Shown: piece by piece, positions 58,356-64,000 of the stretch
Layout: each line of letters starts with the position of its first letter
Numbering within the stretch: position 1 is the stretch's first letter
Source: Polymyxa betae
Taxonomy: Eukaryota; Endomyxa; Phytomyxea; Plasmodiophorida; Plasmodiophoridae
Direction of reading: 5' to 3'
Assembly: GCA_003693705.1 (NCBI GenBank)
Contig: RBZT01000261.1
Location: 1 to 64,000, forward strand
Length of the DNA stretch: 64,000 nt
Program-made: the position numbers and the translations under genes
The notes under the pieces: model-generated
Seen by the model: only the letters and a program-made list of their open reading frames with translations
Database searches by the model: none
Told to the model about the DNA's origin: nothing

Positions 58356-60174
58356 ATGTATGATCTAGAACGGGTCATTTCGACTAGTCAGGCGTTCGGT
58401 TGTCGCCATGCTGCACTCTTCTTCGCCGACAAGCTCGCATGCGCTCATCCTGACCAGCCCAACCATGCATATCTGCTAGCATCGGTGATGTTTCAACAGC
58501 GCGATTTTCGACGGGCCTATGACGTTCTCGTGAAATTTCAGCATTCGATGCCGTTAAAATTCAGACTCCTGGCAACACAGTGTCTGGTACCGGGAGCTGT
58601 TTATACCAACTTTTAGGTCTTTTATATCATACGGTAGGTAGAACTGAAAGATTGGGATGCTGCCCTAAACTTGATTGGTGACGATGATGAGTCGATAAGG
58701 GAATCCTCTCCACAACCTCATGACATGCTTGAGAACGAACTCAATGTAGGATCTTGCATGCATTTAGAGAGTGACCTAAACCTTTGTTGAAGCCCTTATC
58801 GGCAGTTTGCTATTGTCGTGGAATAATTTTCGAAGCTCTTGAGAATAGACGCAGAGCTGTGCATTGGTTCAAGCAGGCCTTGCTTCATGATGTAAGATGC
58901 TATGATGCTTTTAGGTATTCTAATGGTGCATCGGTTTGCCTCTTTAACAGCATTGATCAGGAAATTGATTTACGAGAGAATGCTTCCTGTCAAAGAAGAG
59001 CGCATCTTTGTAGAGGGACTAGAATTTCCAAAGGAATTCGGCTGGCTGAGAAGCATCTATTTATGTGAGATGAATCAGGTTGTATGTATGCTCATGTTTG
59101 TTTATATCTTACATTCGTTTTCAGTTTGACCACACCAATGAAACACTATCTTTTGATATTTCAGCTTTATCGAGATTCAATCTTCATGAAAATAATGACG
59201 TCGTTGTATGCCTTGCCCAGCAAGCATACAATCGAGATCGGTTAAAGACCGCATATGATATTTGCCAGAGTAACTACCTGAAGGGTTTTTATTGAATGGC
59301 TAAGCATAAAGTAGACATCCTGGAGAATGACGCATTTCATAAGAAAACCCTACCAATTTTTACTGGTTGTCTTGTTCATCTTCGAAGGAAGAGCGAGCTG
59401 TTCTATCTAGCACATCAGCTTGTAGATACATATCCAAGCCAAGCCATATCTTGGTATGCTGTCGGCTGTTATTATTTTCTCATCCAGAAATACGAACGTA
59501 ACCCAATTTCAGATTGCATGGCAAACCTAATATTTCCTATAGTTGCTCGGCGCTACTTGTCAAAATCATATAGAGCAGATGCAACATTCGCCTCTGCATG
59601 GATCGCTTATGGGCACTCATTTGCTGCCCAAAACGAATCTGATCAAGCAATGGGTGCCTATCGAACCGCAGAGCGGCTACTCTCTGGATCACATATACCG
59701 ATTCTATATCTGGGCCTAGAACATTTGAAGACGAATAATTTCAAGAGCGCACATTCGTTTATTGTCCAGAGCTTGACAATATGCCCTACTGATCCATACG
59801 TTTATAACGAACTTGGTGTCGTTCATTATGTAAACGGTGAGTATGTTGACGCCATTCATTGCTTCGAGAAGGTCATTGAATTGATTGCACCGGATGCCCT
59901 TGTTGAATGGGAGGCAGCGTTCTTCAATATTGGTCATTGCCATCGTAAAATTGGCGAGTACGAAAAGGCACTTGAATACTACGATACAGCAAAGTCGTTG
60001 AATCCGGGGTCGCCATCCATCCATTCCGCGATTGGATTCACATACCATCTGCAGCGCAACCAGCATGCAGCGATCGATAATTACCACAAGGCACTATCTA
60101 TTAAACCCGGCGACATGCTAACCAGCGATTTGTTATGTCGAGCACTATCAGAGTTGTTTTCAAATCAGCAATGA
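58356..60174 (+). CDS. CDC16: APC/C subunit CDC16 (APC6), TPR protein
   Basis: Scaffold TPR subunit of the anaphase-promoting complex. First exon MYDLERVISTSQAFGCRHA with HPDQPNHAYLLASVMFQ; middle exons VCYCRGIIFEALENRRRAV, ERIFVEGLEFPKEFGWL, DVVVCLAQQAYNRDRLKTA. A 45-nt intron (59271-59315) removes an in-frame TGA and joins DICQ to NILENDAFHKKTLPIFTG. The long core matches the family closely: ELFYLAHQLVDTYPSQAIS, WYAVGCYYFL, ARRYLSKSYRADATFASAW, IAYGHSFAAQNESDQAMGA, VYNELGVVHYVNGEYVDAI, GHCHRKIGEYEKALEYYD. It ends soon after the last TPR (LCRALSELFSNQQ), shorter than the animal protein. Confidence 0.9.
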
Positions 60175-60368
60175 TTGCATAAATGTAACAAGAACCTAAA
60201 ATCTCCAGCGTAAAATCAATGTATATGTACCGATTTCGAAGGCAGACTTTTCATTCTATCAAGTTTGGAGCCTGTAGGTCATTCTCACTTTATCATCAAG
60301 ATATGGCAGGAAGCAACAGGTATTCTTTGCCGTTTTACCTACTACATCTAGTTTCTAAAGTGTTTTTA

Positions 60369-61442
60369 TTACGAATTGGACATTGACTTAGTTAACTTCG
60401 AGACATTATTGTCAACAAGATCATCAATTTTTTGAATCAATTTACTGCCGACTTGTTTGGCATACTGATAACAGTTAGAGAAGCACCGGTGTTAAAAAGT
60501 TAGTACTTACCGCAAGCGAATCAACGAGATCTGAAGGAGTTAAACTTCCCGTCCCTAAATGTGGTTAGAATTGATATCAACTTGTTGCTCTACTAATTGT
60601 TTACCAAGTTTAACGATGCCGCAAATATCGCCTTGAACATTGACAGCGACTGCCACCTGAGCAGACATACAAAGTTCTTCTTGTACTGTAGCATCGGCTA
60701 CGAAACATCTGCCGATCTGCCGAAATTCAAAAGTGGAGCTTGTATCAAAGCAGAAAATGACCTTCGACAAGCAGGTACAGATTGGAGCAGAATCAGTGAG
60801 CAGTCTTGTGGAGTCCAGAGGATCCGGTGACACTTCAAAATCGATATCATCGGTCTCATCTTGGGCACCGATCAAATGAATAGTTGGCACCTGATGAAAA
60901 TCAGCATTCTCGAAAACCAAACGAAATTACTGCACCTGCGCTGTCTTTAACGATGCTCGCACACCGATAGAGATTGCATCTAGAGCGCTACCGTCCGTAT
61001 CAAGCACTTCGCAATCGATATAGACCGTCCAACAAAGACGTCCTGGTACAATACACAGTGACTCCAGGCTGATACTTTGATTGTAAAAACGCTGAATTGC
61101 GCCGGTGAGCTCAGTGTTAGGATCCAGGGCGCCATGGCCACGGAATCGATCCGAAGCAATTGCTGAGCATTCAACGCTGCAGATGATGCTACCCTGGTTG
61201 GGAGTATCATGACCAGGTTGATTGACCTCAAGTTTGACGCCGACGACGACATGCGTCTGATCTAAAAAGACCCGAGCTGAGCCATGAGCGGACGGAACGA
61301 CCTCTGTTTCGAGTTGAAGCGGTCTATAATCCAGTCGTGATCTGCCATCCGCTCTGCAATCGCCTTCTACGCCGCTAACGAGGAATTCTTTCTCTGACCT
61401 CGATAACGCGAACATTTCCCAGAAATCGATTTTGGATGGCAA
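60369..61442 (-). CDS. EXOSC7: exosome ring subunit EXOSC7 (Rrp42)
   Basis: RNase PH-like structural subunit of the RNA exosome ring. Exon 1: SRSEKEFLVSGVEGDCRAD, GRSRLDYRPLQLETEVVP, HGSARVFLDQTHVVVGVK, GRLCWTVYIDCEVLDTDG, LDAISIGVRASLKTAQ. An intron (about 60939-60892) joins to VPTIHLIGAQDETDDIDF, GRCFVADATVQEELCMSAQ. A 51-nt intron (donor GTAAAC) joins GIVKLG to TGSLTPSDLVDSLA, and a last intron leads to YAKQVGSKLIQKIDDL. Order and motifs match EXOSC7 rather than EXOSC8/9. Starts only 31 bases beyond the RGP1 stop on the same strand; tail-to-tail with CDC16. Confidence 0.9.
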
Positions 61443-61473
61443 ATGTCTGCGCAGCGCAAATTGTACATTTTTT

Positions 61474-62840
61474 CTATCTCTTTATTCGAAACTCGGCTAG
61501 ATCAGATTCTGTTACAAAAAATGTGATCTCTCCCTTGGACCAATCATCTGCTCGTTTGTAGTTGTTGACGACGTCTAAATCAAGTTCCCATACAACCAAA
61601 TCGAAAAATTCATTGGATTTTCCGCCATCAATGATCTCATTGAGAACTTGCCTGGAGTTTCGATCGGCATGTGGTGCATTGCTTTTGCTTAAGGCAAACT
61701 GAAATGAGAGCTGCCATTGCATTTCGGTGGTCGGTGTTCGAAAATTGGCACACGCATCAGGCCCATACGGTAGTAATAAGGAGAAATCGTCCGATCTGAG
61801 ATCTGCACATACTAATCTGTCTTCATGCCAGACCAGTCTTTCTTGGCGAATACATGCACCATTCTCGATTTCGTTTTCGCACGATACCAATTGAACTTGG
61901 ACGAAAACGCAGTCTGATGCGCCTTTTTCAAATGTAAGTTTACCTCGAATAACATCGGCCACTTTAAATTGCTTTTGGGTTAATAGGAGGACAACGAACG
62001 GCTGATCATTGAAATCTATTCGAAATTCTTCGGGCGACATAAGCAAGACGTTGTCCACAACGTCATCGGTGTCGTCGTAATATGGATCGTCTACATGCCA
62101 GTCTTTGTCTGGCTGTTTCAATCCAAGACGATCGATCATGGCGCGTAGCTTCCCTTCAAGCTCAGCTAACCTGCCTTCCATCATGCTATCTGATTCCGAT
62201 GGCGGTGGTGGAATATATACAGGGACCTCCGCTTGCTCCGGCTCTGCATCAAACACAGTCATGTCTGGCTAATCAAAGCTCAATAAATAACAAGCAGAAA
62301 ATAAATCCCTTACGATCCGCATCCAATCCGCAGAATAAGGAGACGATGGAATATCCAGATCGAAAACGCCAGGCGATGTACGAACGGTAATGGGGATTCG
62401 GAATCGCCGAAACCTTGCCTTTTCTTCACGTTCAATCCTGATCTCGGCAAAATAAGCGCATCGTAGCATTTTGCCTCGATGAAAAGAAGGTAACAAATTA
62501 GCGCTCGGAAGTCGTGATTCCCAATTAAACGAGCAATTTATAATAGTGCTGACAGGACTGGCCTGTAGTATAATCTATGATGAGATTGTAAATAACAATG
62601 ATGATGGACAAAACAACAACAACTAACAACTCTCTCTTCTTGTTTGATGAGGGCGGTTCCCACAAGGCGAACCGAAATGCAGAGATCTGGCAGAGGTGTA
62701 TTGGGTCGGGCTTGGATCATCCTTTGCAGTGGCGACAGGTCGAGCTCGTCGCGTGTTGGCGCATGTGAAAGCTGGACCCTGCCGGTGATGAGCTGTCCAG
62801 GCTGGACAATGGATGGTGAGATGGACAGCGTGATTTCCAT
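61474..62840 (-). CDS. RGP1: RGP1-like Rab6 GEF subunit
   Basis: Arrestin-fold partner of RIC1 in the Ric1-Rgp1 complex that activates Rab6/Ypt6 at the Golgi. Exon 1 opens MEITLSISPSIVQPGQLIT with GRVQLSHAPTRDELDL. The next exon carries the family signature SFHRGKMLRCAYFAEIRIE and RFRRFRIPITVRTSPGVFD. The long last exon (62262-61474) has LAELEGKLRAMIDRLGLK, FRIDFNDQPFVVLLLTQKQ, FKVADVIRGKLTFEKGA, VFVQVQLVSCENEIENG and MQWQLSFQFALSKSN, ending in a charged segment LAEFRIKR. Introns about 62636-62510 and 62320-62265. Confidence 0.82.
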
Positions 62841-63061
62841 CTGAGCCCCTCTGTCTCTCTCTTAACCTGTCTCACTATTTGATAGACCCCCACAGCCCAC
62901 GATCTCAGTTTCGCCGCTTTTATACGCTCACGTTCATCACAGACGCAAAACTGTTTTGTTACAACCTATTAGCACTCCTACGTGAGTTACTGGTGTATGT
63001 ATGTATGTACCTGACACTGTTTTTATTTGATAGGTTCATATCGTGACTAATTTACGCGAGT

Positions 63062-63915
63062 TCAGTAAGTCTGCCGCGTAAGAATTTCTAAGGTGATCTC
63101 ATCTGTCCATCGCTTCACTTCTTTGACAGAGGAAGCCGAAAGCCATGTCCTATTCTTGCCGGAATTCACGACACAAAACGTGTTCAACATACCATCCATT
63201 TTGCCATCTTCAGTCGTCTTAATTGATGCATTCATTAAAGGAATGGCGCCTTGGCAGTGCTTGTTCATTGCCATTGCAAACATCTTTCCTGAATGCAGAG
63301 CGATCCGTTGAAATGCTCGACAGCATAGCTCATCTTCAAAAGTATATATGCAGTTTTTCCCGACCTGAACTGAAATAAGCAAATGCGCAGTTAGTATGGA
63401 GAAAAGAGACCAACAGCGAAGTAATGTCGACTCCATTTAAACTTGTTCTTCTTGTACAGAAAGCCTTGTTTAGAAAATGGAAATTCGGGTAGAGGGGTAA
63501 TCATTGCTCTTATAGCCTCTATCCACTGACTTTTACCGTCAACAGAGCTCGCTTGGCAAACATATGTCCTTTGTAGAGTGACAATATCGAACACGGTTCC
63601 TGCATTCTCGCTATTCCCGGAACCTGTGGAATCGCCGACAGCCAGGGCGTCTGATAGATCTATCATCCCCAACATTGAGCGCTTGATTTCGGTTTTCGAT
63701 GTCTCGGGACCGATCTCTTGCGAAAAATAGCACAGATACCGGTCATTACGAAGTATGAAATACCTTACTAGCAATCAGTATCGACAGGAAATCCTATTTC
63801 TAACAGCAGACCTTCTTTTCCATGTTGAAACGAAACCGCCTCTTTTATTAAGCCATCCAGAGCAGAGGACATAAACCATAGACGACGACTCCTTGGCCAG
63901 AGCCTGATTTGTCAT
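63062..63915 (-). CDS. tandem PH-domain protein (5' end near window edge)
   Basis: Two pleckstrin-homology domains in a row, expected to bind phosphoinositides. First: VLCSGWLNKRGGFVSTWKR spliced to RYFILRNDRYLCYFSQE, VFDIVTLQRTYVCQASS, SQWIEAIRAMITPL. Second: FSKQGFLYKKNKFKWSRHYF, intron (about 63416-63368), VGKNCIYTFEDELCCRAF, FCVVNSGKNRTWLSASSV, VKRWTDEITLEILTRQTY. The chosen start MTNQALAKESSSMVYV (63915) is the first ATG; the frame is open a further 36 bases upstream to a TAG that could be a splice acceptor, so more N-terminus may lie outside the window. No catalytic domain is seen. Confidence 0.75.
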
Positions 63916-64000
63916 CGTGGCGAAATCGACAGCTTCAGCAGCGATGGTAGTCTAATTGAGCGACGCGGCCCGACACTATTCGTTGTCCACATTACAGGCC

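Noticed and set aside
59271-59315. In-frame TGA in CDC16 suggesting a pseudogene or stop-codon recoding
   Set aside because: A 45-nt GT-AG intron removes the stop, keeps frame and restores NILENDAFHKKTLP, which matches the family.
1-64000. tRNA or rRNA genes, transposons, viral insertions
   Set aside because: I looked for cloverleaf-like segments, transposase, integrase or reverse-transcriptase motifs and terminal repeats and saw none; a tRNAscan or Rfam run would be needed to exclude small RNAs.

Overview
The window is nuclear DNA of a compact, intron-rich eukaryote. Genes are split by many short GT-AG introns, mostly 40-60 nt, and neighbouring genes often lie only tens of bases apart. The gene mix points to a flagellated relative of fungi, or an early-branching zoosporic fungus or aphelid-like opisthokont. 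Fungal-type Zn2Cys6 regulators (2908-4238, and weaker evidence at 41260-43179) sit beside a CatSper sperm-type channel, Jouberin/AHI1 and the ciliary kinase CDK20, which imply a cilium. The species assignment is inference; no rRNA or mitochondrial marker is present.

Layout. 1-4.3 kb: edge of an unknown gene, a type II NADH dehydrogenase with a decayed tandem copy, and a tandem Zn2Cys6/PAS regulator. 4.4-15.2 kb: a small membrane protein, an ELO fatty-acid elongase with a Q-x-x-H-H box, gamma-SNAP, mitochondrial uL29, a CatSper3-like channel, a protein with two SANT/Myb repeats, a PAP2 lipid phosphatase and a PPR protein. 15.3-33.9 kb: one giant minus-strand gene, the main discovery here. It encodes a polycystin-1-like cell-surface receptor with signal peptide, CUB, basic Thr-rich stalk, ten LamG-like domains with Ser/Thr linkers, a second basic Thr stalk, second CUB, third basic stalk, PKD/REJ region, EGF, GPS and several membrane helices, but no visible polycystin channel module. 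34-43 kb: TRIP4/ASC-1, a long NT-C2 coiled-coil protein and a tentative Zn-cluster gene. 43.3-64 kb: DDX24/MAK5 helicase, AHI1, mitochondrial uL10, a coiled-coil protein, an eight-helix two-pore K+ channel head-to-head with a GUCD1-like gene, CDK20, APC/C subunit CDC16, exosome subunit EXOSC7, RGP1 and a tandem-PH protein.

There is no operon logic. Housekeeping genes (ribosome, exosome, SNARE recycling, Rab GEF, APC/C) alternate with ciliary and surface-signalling genes. CatSper, AHI1 and CDK20 all act in cilia, and REJ/GPS/polycystin-like receptors are often ciliary or gamete-surface proteins in other eukaryotes, so the giant receptor may work on the flagellum or cell coat of the swimming or gamete stage. 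An assembly gap (NN, 46198-46199) lies between poly-G runs upstream of AHI1. Gene ends are from start and stop codons; internal splice sites were placed by eye from frame and family conservation.
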